Below are positions 24,601-33,178 of a stretch of 64,000 nucleotides of DNA, in pieces. The position numbers and the translations under genes are program-made. Location of the stretch: assembly GCA_003221695.1 (NCBI GenBank), contig QHSX01000054.1, positions 1-64,000 of the forward strand, read 5' to 3'. The notes beneath the pieces were generated by a model. That model saw nothing but the letters and a program-made list of their open reading frames with translations. It had not been told where the DNA came from and did not search any database. Source of the DNA: Candidatus Rokuibacteriota bacterium (lineage in GTDB: Bacteria; Methylomirabilota; Methylomirabilia; Rokubacteriales; CSP1-6). Numbering within the stretch: position 1 is the stretch's first letter; each line of letters begins with the position of its first letter.

Positions 24601-25110
24601 CTAGCCGCCGGCGACGGTCGTGAGGCCGGCCACGATCTGCGCCCCGGGTAGGCGTCGTAGGGCCTCGGGCGAGGTCCGGATCTTCGACGCGCGGCTCCCG
24701 CCGCCCAGGATGAGCCATGGCAGGTCCATGAGCGTGTCGTCGACGTAGATCGGCAGCCCGGCCGGCAACGCGAAGACCGTCACGCCGCCGAGCATCATAC
24801 CGATGAGCGCCCTCGTCTCGTCCGCCGAGGCGAACGAGAGCCTCGCGACCCCCAGGAGCCGCCGCACGACGTGGTTCACGTCGAGCCGGCGCGTCGCCTT
24901 GACCACGCAGGCGGCGTACTGCTTGGGTTCTTTCTTCGAGGCGACGACGAGCGTGTTCGCCGAGTTCTGGAGCGGCACGCTGTATTTCTCGCAGAACCGT
25001 CCGGTGTCGGCGTAGTCGGGGTCGATCGGCCAGACCTCGTACGGTACGCCGAGGCCGTCGAGGACCTCGACCACGCGCCGCTCCACGTCGTCCGCGGTCG
25101 CGTCGGACAT
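24601..25110 (-). CDS. YbaK/EbsC-type aminoacyl-tRNA deacylase
   Basis: The 169-residue protein has the YbaK/ProX fold, which removes mischarged amino acids such as Cys from tRNA-Pro. Characteristic parts are a conserved Lys in VVKATRRLDVNHVVRRLLG, LSFASADETRALIGMMLGGVTVFALP and the closing LILGGGSRASKIRTSPEAL. It lacks a synthetase domain, so it is a free-standing editing factor. The gene stands alone; the gap to the divergent oxidase gene is about 80 bases. Confidence 0.8.
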   Translation of the reverse strand: MSDATADDVERRVVEVLDGLGVPYEVWPIDPDYADTGRFCEKYSVPLQNSANTLVVASKKEPKQYAACVVKATRRLDVNHVVRRLLGVARLSFASADETRALIGMMLGGVTVFALPAGLPIYVDDTLMDLPWLILGGGSRASKIRTSPEALRRLPGAQIVAGLTTVAGG

Positions 25111-25193
25111 CGTGTGTCCTCCCGGCGCGAAGGTATCACGACGGGGACGTCCTTGACGCGCCCGCGGGTCTCCGCTAACTTTCGGTCAGTCTG

Positions 25194-26279
25194 ATGGCCT
25201 CCAATCTCGGCGACAAGTTCTCGACGCTCCACGAGATCGTCCGGGCGGCGCGCAACAACCTGGCGCCCGGCCCCTGGGACTACCTGATGGGCGGCGCGGA
25301 GACCGAGACGACGCTCAAGCGCAACCGGCTGGCGCTCGACTCGATCGCGTTCCGGCCGCGCGTCCTCCGCGACGTCTCGAAGATCGACACGACCTCCACG
25401 CTCTTCGGCCGGCCCGTGCGCTTACCGCTGATGCTAGCGCCGATCGGATCCATCGAGACCTTCGCCGACGGCGGCGGCGCGACGGCCGCGAGGGCGTCCG
25501 AAGAGTTCGGCGTGCCCCAGATGCTCAGCTCGGTCTGCAGCCCCGGCCTCGAGGCGGTCGCGGCGGCGGCGAACAACTTCCGGATCTTCCAGCTCTACGT
25601 CCGCGGCGACGACGCGTGGGTGGACGACTGGGTGAAGCGCGCCGTGGACGGGGGCTACGCGGCGTTCTGCCTGACCGTCGACACGGCGACCTACAGCCGG
25701 CGCGAGCGCGACCTCGCCCGGCGCTTCGTGAAGCCGTGGCGGACGCGCGCCGGCGGCTTCGAGTTCCAGGCGGGGCTCAGCTGGGACCACGTCAAGCGCT
25801 TCAAGGACACCCACTCGATCCCGCTCGTGCTGAAGGGCATCGCGACGGCCGAGGATGCGACGCTCGCCGTCGAGCACGGCGTCGAGGGCGTGTACGTCTC
25901 GAACCACGGCGGGCGCCAACTGGATCATGGCCGGGGCGCGATCGAGGTGCTCCCCGAGGTCGTCCGGACGGTCGGCGGTCGCGCGACGGTCCTCGTGGAC
26001 GGCGGCTTCATGCGCGGGACCGACGTCGTCAAGGCCCTCGCCCTCGGCGCCCAGTCGGTCGGGATCGGGCGCCTGGCCTGCTGCGGTCTCGCCGCCGCCG
26101 GCCAGGCCGGCCTCGTCCGCGTGCTCGAGCTGCTCGAGGACGAGATCCGGATCGCGATGGGGCTCCTTGGGGTGGACCGGCTCGCGGCGCTCGACCCGTC
26201 GCACCTGCACCCGGCGACGCCCGTCGGCCCAGCGCGCGCGACCAGTGCCTTCCCGCTGCTGGACGAGGAAGGCTATTGA
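25194..26279 (+). CDS. FMN-dependent alpha-hydroxy acid oxidase
   Basis: The 361-residue protein is a TIM-barrel FMN enzyme of the lactate/glycolate oxidase family. MLAPIGSIETFADGGGATAARA at the N-terminal part binds FMN, LVLKGIATAEDA carries the FMN lysine, SNHGGRQLDH holds the catalytic His and substrate Arg, and VDGGFMRGTDVVKALALGA binds the phosphate. It oxidises an L-2-hydroxy acid with oxygen or another acceptor. Absence of membrane helices argues for the soluble oxidase form. A small gene and an amidase follow in the same direction, so an amide-to-hydroxyacid pathway is possible but speculative. Confidence 0.88.
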   Translation: MASNLGDKFSTLHEIVRAARNNLAPGPWDYLMGGAETETTLKRNRLALDSIAFRPRVLRDVSKIDTTSTLFGRPVRLPLMLAPIGSIETFADGGGATAARASEEFGVPQMLSSVCSPGLEAVAAAANNFRIFQLYVRGDDAWVDDWVKRAVDGGYAAFCLTVDTATYSRRERDLARRFVKPWRTRAGGFEFQAGLSWDHVKRFKDTHSIPLVLKGIATAEDATLAVEHGVEGVYVSNHGGRQLDHGRGAIEVLPEVVRTVGGRATVLVDGGFMRGTDVVKALALGAQSVGIGRLACCGLAAAGQAGLVRVLELLEDEIRIAMGLLGVDRLAALDPSHLHPATPVGPARATSAFPLLDEEGY

Positions 26280-26296
26280 CTGAGAAGGAGGACGAC

Positions 26297-26503
26297 GTGA
26301 CCCTCGACGAGGTGCGCGCACGCATGAAGGCCGCGGGGATCGAGATCGCCGAGAACCGCCTGGAGATGGTCCGCCGCCTCCTGTCTGACGCGCTCGCGCC
26401 GATCCACGCCGTCGACTCGCGGGCGGCGCGGACCCTCGAGCCCGCGGTCATGTTCGACGCGATCCGGAGCGCCGAGCCACGGCGGGACGACGATGACGAG
26501 TGA
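26297..26503 (+). CDS. Small hypothetical protein before amidase
   Basis: A GTG at 26297 with AAGGAGG six bases upstream opens a 68-residue frame that overlaps the start of the amidase by 11 bases. The product is acidic at its end (RRDDDDE) with a helical body, IEIAENRLEMVRRLLSDALAPI. The strong ribosome binding site and overlap argue for a real gene. Small proteins of this size and charge often precede amidase genes in soil bacteria, possibly as subunits, in the manner of GatC-like proteins; no GatC motif is visible. Function unknown. Confidence 0.6.
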   Translation: MTLDEVRARMKAAGIEIAENRLEMVRRLLSDALAPIHAVDSRAARTLEPAVMFDAIRSAEPRRDDDDE

Positions 26504-27881
26504 CGACCTCGCGTACGCGACGATCGCCGACATCACGAACCACTACCGGCGCCGCGCGCTGTCCCCGGTCGAGCTGACCCGGGCGCTCCTCGACCGGATC
26601 GAGCGGCTCGACCCGACGCTCCACGCCTTCGTCACGGTCACGGCCGAGCGAGCGCTGGCCGACGCCAAGCGCGCGGAGGCGGCGCTCGGGCACGGCCAGG
26701 ACGCGAGCCCCCTCCTCGGCATTCCCGTCGCCTACAAGGACATCTACGCCACGCGCGGCATCCGCACCACCGCCGGCTCCGCCCTCCTCGCCGACTGGGT
26801 TCCCGAGGACGACGCGACCTGCGTGACGCGGCTCCGGGAGGCTGGCTCGGTGATGCTCGGCAAGCTCATCACGCACGAGTTCGCGTTCGGCATCCAGTTT
26901 CCGGGCCATCGCTTCCAGCCCGCGAAGAATCCGTGGAACCTCGACCATATGCCCGGCGGATCCTCGAGCGGCTCGGCCGTAGCGCTCGCCACCGGGCTCG
27001 TCGGGGGTGCGCTCGGCTCGGACACGGGGGGCTCGATCCGCGGTCCCGCCGCGTTCTGCAACATCGTCGGCCTCAAGCCCACCTACGGGCGCGTCAGCCG
27101 CGCGGGCGTCATCACGCTCTCCTGGACGCTCGACCACACGGGCCCGATGGCGCGGACGGTGGAGGACTGCGCGCTGCTCCTCCAGGGGCTCGCCGGCCAC
27201 GATCCGGCGGATCCGGCGTCGAGCCGCGAGCCGGTCGCGGACTATGCCGCGCCGCTCCGTCAGGGGATCCGCGGGCTCCGTGTCGGCGTGCCGCGCGCGT
27301 ACTTCCTGGAGGGCGTGGACGCCGAGGTCGAGAAGGCGTTCGAGCAGGCGCTCGCCACGCTCCGCGAGCTCGGCGCCGCGGTCACCGACGTCGAAATCCC
27401 GTCGATCCAGACCTCGTGGGCCTTCCTCGCGATCCTGATGGCCGAGGCCTTCGCCTATCACGAGCGCGACGTGCGCGCCCATCCCGAGCTCTACGGCGAC
27501 GTCCTGCGCGAGCGGGTCCTCGCGGGCGGGCTCATCCTGGGCTCCGAGTACGTCCAGGCCCAGCGCCTGCGCTCACGGCTCCACGCGGAGATGCTCGAGG
27601 TCCTGGGCCGCGTGGACGTCCTCGCGACCCCCACGACGCCGAAGCCGGCGCCGACGTTCGCCGCGGTGTGGGACCCGAGCTTCGGGTTTCCGAAGAGCAA
27701 CATGCCGCCGTTCAACATGACGGGGGTCCCGGCGCTCGCGGTGCCCTGCGGCGTCTCCTCCGAGGGGCTGCCGCTCTCACTCCAGATCGCCGGACGGCCA
27801 TTCGACGAGGCGACGGTGCTGCGCGTCGGCCACGCCTACGAGCGGGCCACCGAGTGGCACCGACGCCGTCCGAGAATCTGA
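26493..27881 (+). CDS. Amidase (GatA-like amidase signature)
   Basis: The 462-residue enzyme has VAYKDIYATRG with the catalytic Lys, HMPGGSSSGSAVALA with the cis-Ser, and GSDTGGSIRGPAAFC with the nucleophilic Ser, a complete Ser-cisSer-Lys triad. LKPTYGRVSRAGVITLSWTLDHTGPMARTVEDCALLL is the strongly GatA-like region (quoted here in parts: LKPTYGRVS and DHTGPMARTVED). No gatB is close, so it is more likely a catabolic amidase or hydrolase than part of GatCAB. It overlaps a small acidic gene by 11 bases and is followed by a junction repeat. Confidence 0.88.
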   Translation: MTSDDLAYATIADITNHYRRRALSPVELTRALLDRIERLDPTLHAFVTVTAERALADAKRAEAALGHGQDASPLLGIPVAYKDIYATRGIRTTAGSALLADWVPEDDATCVTRLREAGSVMLGKLITHEFAFGIQFPGHRFQPAKNPWNLDHMPGGSSSGSAVALATGLVGGALGSDTGGSIRGPAAFCNIVGLKPTYGRVSRAGVITLSWTLDHTGPMARTVEDCALLLQGLAGHDPADPASSREPVADYAAPLRQGIRGLRVGVPRAYFLEGVDAEVEKAFEQALATLRELGAAVTDVEIPSIQTSWAFLAILMAEAFAYHERDVRAHPELYGDVLRERVLAGGLILGSEYVQAQRLRSRLHAEMLEVLGRVDVLATPTTPKPAPTFAAVWDPSFGFPKSNMPPFNMTGVPALAVPCGVSSEGLPLSLQIAGRPFDEATVLRVGHAYERATEWHRRRPRI

Positions 27882-27888
27882 CCATGGC

Positions 27889-27945
27889 AGTGCGAGCCGC
27901 AGCACGTCGTGGGGCTGGGGCCCCACCGTGCGAAGCGAGCCTATG
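27889..27945 (+). repeat. Single copy of the junction repeat with a large hairpin
   Basis: This element reads GTGCGAGCCGCAG, then a hairpin, then CGAAGCGAGCCTATGA, the last containing the nitroreductase start codon. The hairpin is GTGGGGC / GCCCCAC at 27909-27926 with a four-base loop, extended outward by CACG / CGTG arms around a TC bulge. It matches the layout of the repeats at 15.2 and 51.4 kb in the two halves, but has a different hairpin sequence. Confidence 0.75.
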
Positions 27946-28572
27946 AATCCTGACCACGCGCGGCTCTCCATGCCCGTCGGCGAGACCATGTTCACCCAGC
28001 GCTCGATTCGGGGCTTCCGGCCCGACCCGATTCCGACGGAGGACATCCGGCTCATCCTCGAGGCCGCGTCCAAGGCGCCGAACGGTGGCAACCGTCAGAT
28101 CGCGCGTTTCCTGGTCGTGACGGACCGGGCGCTGATCCGTGAGTTCGGCAAGCTCTACCACGAGGCGTGGTGGGCCAAGCGCTGGGACGAACGCCGCTGG
28201 ACGAAGCTCGAGGACATCCCGCCCGAGGACAGGAACTATCGCGCCGCCGCGCAGCTCGCCGACGAGATGAAGGACGCGCCGTGCGTCGTGCTGGCGCTGG
28301 CCGTCCCGCCGGGCGGCGCCAACTCGGTCATCCCCGCCTGCCAGAACCTCATGCTCGCCGCGCGTGCCCTCGGCATCGGCTCGGTGCCGACGACCCTCCA
28401 CGCCAAGGTGATGGACCGCTTCCACGCACTGTTCGGGATCCCCAGGGACGCGAGCTTCCACTTCGCGATCCCGCTCGGCTATCCTCGCGGAGCCTTCGGC
28501 GGGAGCCGGCGCCAACCGACGTCGGCGACGACCTTCGTGAACCGCTGGGGCACCGCGCCGCCGTGGGCGTGA
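27943..28572 (+). CDS. Nitroreductase family protein
   Basis: The ATG at 27943 gives 209 residues. The N-terminal MFTQRSIRGFRPDPIP and the FMN-binding EAASKAPNGGNRQIARF are typical of NfsB/BluB-like nitroreductases. The usual C-terminal region is IPACQNLMLAARALGIGSVPTT. These homodimeric FMN enzymes reduce nitro, quinone or iodinated aromatic substrates with NAD(P)H. The substrate is not evident. The region just upstream of the start, including a purine-rich CGAAGCGAG that would act as ribosome binding site, is provided by the junction repeat. Confidence 0.85.
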   Translation: MNPDHARLSMPVGETMFTQRSIRGFRPDPIPTEDIRLILEAASKAPNGGNRQIARFLVVTDRALIREFGKLYHEAWWAKRWDERRWTKLEDIPPEDRNYRAAAQLADEMKDAPCVVLALAVPPGGANSVIPACQNLMLAARALGIGSVPTTLHAKVMDRFHALFGIPRDASFHFAIPLGYPRGAFGGSRRQPTSATTFVNRWGTAPPWA

Positions 28573-28574
28573 GC

Positions 28575-28591
28575 GGCCGCAAATTGCGGCC
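28575..28591. terminator. Palindromic hairpin after nitroreductase
   Basis: GGCCGCAA-A-TTGCGGCC is a near perfect palindrome two bases after the nitroreductase stop. As RNA it would form a six-pair GC stem with a five-base AAATT loop. There is no T-run, so it would be a weak or factor-dependent terminator. Confidence 0.45.
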
Positions 28592-28647
28592 TCGAACCAA
28601 AGCGTGGTAGCCTTCCTCCGGGCAACGCCCACGAGGAGGAGACCGCT

Positions 28648-30522
28648 ATGGCGTCCGGCGTCACCGCCAAGATCCTGCACGTCGATCTGAGCGCCCGGCA
28701 GACGCGCGTCGAAGAGATCCCCGAGGTCACGGTCCGCAAACACCTGGGCGGCGGCGCCCTGGCGTGCCATCTGCTGCTCCGCGACATGCCGGCCGGCGTC
28801 GAACCCCTCGGCCCCGACAACGTGCTGGTCTTCATGACCAGCGTCATCAACGGCCTGTCGCTCTCCGGCACCAACCGTTACACCGCCGCGGCCAAGTCAC
28901 CGCTGACAGGCGGCTACGGCGAGTCGGAGGCCGGCGGCTGGTGGGGCCCCGAGCTGCGCGCGGCGGGGTTCGATGGCGTGACGGTCCGCGGCCGGTCGGA
29001 GACGCCGACGTACCTCTGGATCAAGGACGGCCAGGTCGAGTTCCGGGACGCCCAGCCGTACTGGGGAAAGCTCTCGGGCGAGGTCCAGGATGGCCTCGAG
29101 GCCGAGCTCGGCGACAAGCGGATCCGCGTGCTCCAGACCGGGATCGCTGGCGAGCGGGGCGTGCGGTTCGCCGCGATCGTGAACCAGCTGAAGCACTTCC
29201 ACGGCCGGGGTGGCCTCGGCGCGGTGATGGGCGCGAAGAATCTCAAGGCGATCGCCGTCCGCGGCTCGAAGCCTCCCGCCGCGGCGGACAAGGAGAAGGC
29301 GAAGGGCCAGCTCGTCTGGTTCAAGGAGCACTACGACCGCGCCAAGGACCGCTTCCACCAGCTGGGCTCCGCGAGCGCGGTGCTGGCGCTCGAAGCGGGC
29401 GGCATCCTGCCCACGCGCAACTTCCGCGACGGCTCGTTCGAGGGGGCGCGCGCCATCAGCGGCCAGACGATGCGCGACACGATTCTGGTCAACCGTGGCA
29501 CGTGCTACGCCTGCGCCGTCGCGTGCAAGCGCGAGGTCGAGGTGAAGGAGCTCGGCGTGACGCCGAAGTACGGCGGGCCCGAGTACGAGACGCTCGCGGC
29601 CTCCGGATCGCTCTGCGGCGTGAGCGACATGAACGCCCTCGCGCTGATCAACCAGCTCTACGCGCAGTACGTGCTCGACTCGATCTCGACGGGCGCGGTC
29701 GTCGCCTTCGCGATGGAGTGCTACGAGCACGGGATCATCACCCCGTCGATGACGGGTGGCGTCGAGCTCACGTGGGGCAACGCCGACGCCGTGATCCAGC
29801 TCGTCCACCTCATCGGCCGCCGGGAGTCCATCGGCCGGCTCCTCGGTGAAGGCGTCAAGCGCGCCGCCCGCGAGCTCGGTCGGGGTGCCGAGCGATTCGC
29901 GCTGCACGTCAAGGGGCAGGAGCTGCCCATGCACGACCCGCGGGGCAAGAAGGGGCTCTCCCTCGCCTACGCGCTCTCGCCGACCGGCGCCGACCACATG
30001 GAGGCGCCCCACGACCCGCTCTACGCGGGCTTCCATCCCCAGGGCCACCCGCTCGGGGTGCTCGGCCTCATCGAGCCACTCGATCCGCTCTCGCTCGACG
30101 CCAAGAAGGTGCGTGCGTTCTTCGAGACGCAGAAGGTCTGGAGCGCTTACAACTCGGTCGGGATGTGCGACTTCGTCGGCGCGCCCCTCAACGGGCTCGA
30201 GCTCCAGCCGATGGTCGACTACATCAACGCGGTCACCGGCTGGAACATGAGCCTCTACGAGCTGATGAAGGTCGGCGAGCGCAACAACACGCTCGCGCGC
30301 CTGTTCAACTGTCGCGAGGGCTTCACGCCCGCGGACGACGTGCTGCCCCAGCGCCTCCACGAGGGCATCGGCAACGGCGCGCTGAAGGGCCAGAAGATCG
30401 ATCCGGACGAATTCTTCGCGGCGCGGCGAACGTACTACGAGATGGCGGGCTGGAGCCCCGAGACGGGCGAGCCGACCGCGACGAAGCTCGCAGAGCTCGG
30501 CCTGCACGACGTCATCAGGTAA
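28648..30522 (+). CDS. Aldehyde:ferredoxin oxidoreductase family protein
   Basis: The 624-residue protein spans the full AOR family length. The N-terminal domain has HLGGGALACHLL and SLSGTNRYTAAAKSPLTGGYGES, binding the tungstopterin. The 4Fe-4S ligands are GTCYACAVAC (Cx2Cx3C, about residues 285-293) with the distal Cys in SVGMCDF. AGGAGG precedes the ATG at 28648. Such enzymes oxidise aldehydes to acids with ferredoxin and need W (or Mo) and low potential. The gene stands alone, with no ferredoxin, MoaD or HycB-like partner next to it. Its substrate may be an aromatic or aliphatic aldehyde. Confidence 0.9.
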   Translation: MASGVTAKILHVDLSARQTRVEEIPEVTVRKHLGGGALACHLLLRDMPAGVEPLGPDNVLVFMTSVINGLSLSGTNRYTAAAKSPLTGGYGESEAGGWWGPELRAAGFDGVTVRGRSETPTYLWIKDGQVEFRDAQPYWGKLSGEVQDGLEAELGDKRIRVLQTGIAGERGVRFAAIVNQLKHFHGRGGLGAVMGAKNLKAIAVRGSKPPAAADKEKAKGQLVWFKEHYDRAKDRFHQLGSASAVLALEAGGILPTRNFRDGSFEGARAISGQTMRDTILVNRGTCYACAVACKREVEVKELGVTPKYGGPEYETLAASGSLCGVSDMNALALINQLYAQYVLDSISTGAVVAFAMECYEHGIITPSMTGGVELTWGNADAVIQLVHLIGRRESIGRLLGEGVKRAARELGRGAERFALHVKGQELPMHDPRGKKGLSLAYALSPTGADHMEAPHDPLYAGFHPQGHPLGVLGLIEPLDPLSLDAKKVRAFFETQKVWSAYNSVGMCDFVGAPLNGLELQPMVDYINAVTGWNMSLYELMKVGERNNTLARLFNCREGFTPADDVLPQRLHEGIGNGALKGQKIDPDEFFAARRTYYEMAGWSPETGEPTATKLAELGLHDVIR

Positions 30523-30535
30523 GTCCCGAACACAC

Positions 30536-30567
30536 GCGAGGCCATCGGGTCACCCCGATGGCCTCGC
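30536..30567 (+). terminator. 14-bp perfect stem hairpin after AOR
   Basis: GCGAGGCCATCGGG (30536-30549) and its exact complement CCCGATGGCCTCGC (30554-30567) flank a four-base TCAC loop, starting 14 bases after the AOR stop. No T-run follows on the plus strand. It is the strongest hairpin in this part of the window and should stop or protect the AOR transcript. Confidence 0.6.
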
Positions 30568-30622
30568 AGACCGAAAAATACCGCCAGTACCTGCTGCATT
30601 CGAATCTCTCCCAGGTTAGAAG

Positions 30623-30710
30623 GTTCGTTTCGTCCCTGATTTCCGGAAACGAACAATGATTTCCGGAACCCGCCGGGGTCCTATTGGAAGGACCAGGGTT
30701 TTTTTCCGGA
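30623..30710 (+). promoter_or_regulatory. Inverted repeats and TTCCGGAA boxes upstream of the polysaccharide locus
   Basis: GTTCGTTT (30623-30630) and AAACGAAC (30647-30654) form an 8-base inverted repeat around 16 bases. The palindrome TTCCGGAA occurs three times (near 30641, 30661 and 30705). This stretch is far less GC-rich than its surroundings. It lies before the UDP-glucose dehydrogenase gene and looks like an operator/promoter region, although one T-rich hairpin inside it is a terminator. Confidence 0.5.
30677..30705 (+). terminator. Intrinsic terminator
   Basis: GGTCCT (30677-30682) and AGGACC (30689-30694) form a six-base stem with loop ATTGGA, followed by AGGG and a run of seven T (30699-30705). 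This is a textbook Rho-independent terminator on the plus strand. It lies 86 bases or more before any start of the next gene. It may end read-through from the AOR gene, or attenuate the downstream locus if a promoter lies before it. Confidence 0.65.
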
Positions 30711-30790
30711 ACTTGTAGGTCATTCTCGGATTGCTTCCGCGACGGATTGCGGGCATGCTTCGTCGCGTTGTCGTGAATGGTCTTGCGATA

Positions 30791-32185
30791 ATGCGCCGCA
30801 CGAAAATGCGTCGGACGGACCCGGGAGGTATTACGTCGAACCAGATTCTCGGAATCTTCGGGACCGGCTACGCGGGGCTGGTGACCTCGGTGTGTTTCGC
30901 CGAGCTGGGCCACACGGTCACCGCGATCGACAAGGATCACGACGTCGTGGCGCGGCTGTCGGACGGGACGCCGACCATCCACGAGCCCGGCCTGCAAGAG
31001 TTGCTGACCGGGAATCTGGAATCCGGCAGGCTCAGGTTCACCACAAAGGCCGAGGACGCCGTGGTCGGGTCCGACATTGTGTTCCTCTGCGTGGGGACCC
31101 CGCCCCGCGCCGACGGACGCGCCGACCTCTGCCAGGTCGAGGAAGTCGCTCGCACGATCGCGCCGCTGCTGGACGGCTACAAACTGATCGTGGAGAAGAG
31201 TACGGTTCCTGCGCGTACCGCCTACTGGGTCGACTGGACGATCCGGCGCCTCGCCGGACCGAACCGCGAGTTCGACGTCGCCAGCAATCCGGAGTTCCTC
31301 CGCGAGGGCACGGCGGTGCAGGACTTCCTGAAGCCGGACCGGATCGTCATCGGCGCCGACACCGAGCGAGCCCGATCGCGGTTGCTCGACCTCTACCGGA
31401 AGGGCTTCCACTGCCCGATCGTCGCGACGAGCGTGACGACCGCCGAATTGATCAAGCAGACGGCGAACGCGTTTCTCGCGACCAAGATCTCGTTCATCAA
31501 TATGGTGTCCGACCTGTGCGAGGAGCTTGGCGTCGACGTGGCGACCGTCGCCCGGGGCGTCGGCCTCGATCCGAGGATCGGCAGTCACTTCCTCAACGCG
31601 GGCCTCGGCTTCGGGGGCTCCTGCCTGCCCAAAGACCTGAACGCGCTCATCACGGTGGCCGAGGACAACGGGGTCGACGTCGCGATGCTCAGAGAGGTCG
31701 AGCGCATTAACACCGCCCGTGTCGAGCGACTGCTCGCGAAAGTCGATCGGGCGTTGTGGGTGCTGCCGCAAAAGGTCATCGGCGTCCTGGGGGTGGCGTT
31801 CAAGCAGGACACGGATGACATTCGCGGGGCGCCGAGCCTCGGGATCATCCCGCGACTGCATAGCGCCGGAGCCATCGTGCGCGTCTACGACCCCGCCGCT
31901 GCACAGAATATCCAGAAGCTGTATCCGCCGAATGACCGCCTCGCCTATGTGGCGTCGGCTGTCGAGGCAGCTCGTGGGGCCGACGCGCTGGTCATTCTCA
32001 CCGACTGGGACGAGTTTCGCTCGCTGGACCTCGGCGGGATCCGGTCGCTCATGCGCACCCCGATCATCGTCGACGGGCGGAACCTGTTCGAGCCGGCGCG
32101 GATGCGGGCGGCCGGGTTCGAGTACCACAGCCTCGGCCGTGGGGAAGCGACCCTTCGCACGGTGCCGCGGCGGGTGCCCGTGTGA
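30791..32185 (+). CDS. ugd: UDP-glucose 6-dehydrogenase
   Basis: The protein has about 464 residues. NAD binding is by [18 protein letters not shown], the conserved [12 protein letters not shown] follows in the middle, and the catalytic Cys lies in [14 protein letters not shown]. It oxidises UDP-glucose to UDP-glucuronate with two NAD+. Starts at ATG 30791 or 30806 are possible, neither with a good ribosome binding site; TTG 30731 and ATG 30755 also stay open in frame. The next gene starts at a GTG overlapping its stop and would use its product. It is the first gene of a plus-strand locus that runs to at least 40.8 kb. Confidence 0.9.
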   Translation: MRRTKMRRTDPGGITSNQILGIFGTGYAGLVTSVCFAELGHTVTAIDKDHDVVARLSDGTPTIHEPGLQELLTGNLESGRLRFTTKAEDAVVGSDIVFLCVGTPPRADGRADLCQVEEVARTIAPLLDGYKLIVEKSTVPARTAYWVDWTIRRLAGPNREFDVASNPEFLREGTAVQDFLKPDRIVIGADTERARSRLLDLYRKGFHCPIVATSVTTAELIKQTANAFLATKISFINMVSDLCEELGVDVATVARGVGLDPRIGSHFLNAGLGFGGSCLPKDLNALITVAEDNGVDVAMLREVERINTARVERLLAKVDRALWVLPQKVIGVLGVAFKQDTDDIRGAPSLGIIPRLHSAGAIVRVYDPAAAQNIQKLYPPNDRLAYVASAVEAARGADALVILTDWDEFRSLDLGGIRSLMRTPIIVDGRNLFEPARMRAAGFEYHSLGRGEATLRTVPRRVPV

Positions 32186-33168
32186 GCGCCCGCAGCGGGT
32201 CGCCCGCGACCGTGTTGATCACCGGAGCCGCCGGGTTTCTGGGCTCGCACCTCTGCGACCATTTTCTCGCTCAAGACTGGCACGTCGTTGGGGCCGACAA
32301 CCTGCTGACTGGGGCGGCCAGGAACCTGGCCCATCTCGCTGGCGACACCCGGTTCCGGTTCCTGCGGCAGGACGTCACGAAGCCGTTCGTCATCGATGAC
32401 CCCGTCGACCTCGTCCTGCACTTCGCCTGTCCTGCCAGCCCCAGAGACTACCTGCGGCATCCCATCCACACCCTCAAGGTCGACAGCGTTGGTGCGCTCC
32501 ACACGCTCGGGCTGGCGAAGGCTCACCACGCTCGCTATCTCCTGGCCTCCACCAGCGAGGTGTACGGCGATCCCCAGGTCCACCCGCAGCCCGAATCGTA
32601 CTGGGGCCACGTGAACCCGCTCGGTCCGCGTAGCGCGTACGACGAGGCCAAGCGCTTCGCCGAGGCCTTGACGATGGCGTACCACCGCTCGCACGGGCTC
32701 GATGCCCGCATCGTCAGGATCTTCAACACGTACGGCCCCCGCATGCGCGCTGGGGACGGTCGCGTGATCCCGCAGTTCATCACCCACGCACTGGCGGGGA
32801 TCCCCCTGCCCGTTCACGGCGACGGGCGGCAGACGCGGAGCTTCTGCTTCGTCGACGATTTGGTCGAGGGCATCTACCGGCTCGCCACCTACGACGGACT
32901 GGCGGGCGAGGTGTTCAACCTGGGCAACCCCGAAGAGATCACCTTGCTCGAGCTGGCCGAATCTGTCGCCTCGCTCGTCAAGACCCCCCTCGACCTCGTC
33001 CACCTGCCCCTGCCGCAGGACGATCCCGCGCGTCGGCGGCCGGACATTCGCAAGGCCCAGGCCGGACTGGGATGGAGTCCGACCGTGCCCCTCCGAGAGG
33101 GACTGCGGCGAACGATCGAGTGGTTCGCGAGCGTGGCGCCCGCGCAAGACGACCGCATCTCGGCATAG
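32182..33168 (+). CDS. UDP-glucuronate decarboxylase-like SDR epimerase
   Basis: The 328-residue extended SDR has the NAD motif [12 protein letters not shown] near residue 14, [27 protein letters not shown] and the catalytic YDEAK. The CPASP-x-Y-x3-PI-x-TLK stretch is typical of UXS enzymes that turn UDP-glucuronate into UDP-xylose. The adjacent dehydrogenase makes exactly that substrate and the GTG start overlaps its stop. Together they would supply UDP-xylose or a related pentose, also the route by which ArnA starts aminoarabinose. A different epimerase outcome cannot be excluded. Confidence 0.85.
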   Translation: MSARSGSPATVLITGAAGFLGSHLCDHFLAQDWHVVGADNLLTGAARNLAHLAGDTRFRFLRQDVTKPFVIDDPVDLVLHFACPASPRDYLRHPIHTLKVDSVGALHTLGLAKAHHARYLLASTSEVYGDPQVHPQPESYWGHVNPLGPRSAYDEAKRFAEALTMAYHRSHGLDARIVRIFNTYGPRMRAGDGRVIPQFITHALAGIPLPVHGDGRQTRSFCFVDDLVEGIYRLATYDGLAGEVFNLGNPEEITLLELAESVASLVKTPLDLVHLPLPQDDPARRRPDIRKAQAGLGWSPTVPLREGLRRTIEWFASVAPAQDDRISA

Positions 33169-33178
33169 GGGGGCCGGC

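Noticed and set aside
26493-27881. GatA subunit of tRNA amidotransferase
   Set aside because: No gatB or gatC nearby; a catabolic amidase is more likely.
28897-30507. 536-residue minus-strand frame opposite AOR
   Set aside because: Val/Leu/Arg/Glu-rich antisense product; AOR motifs are complete on the plus strand.
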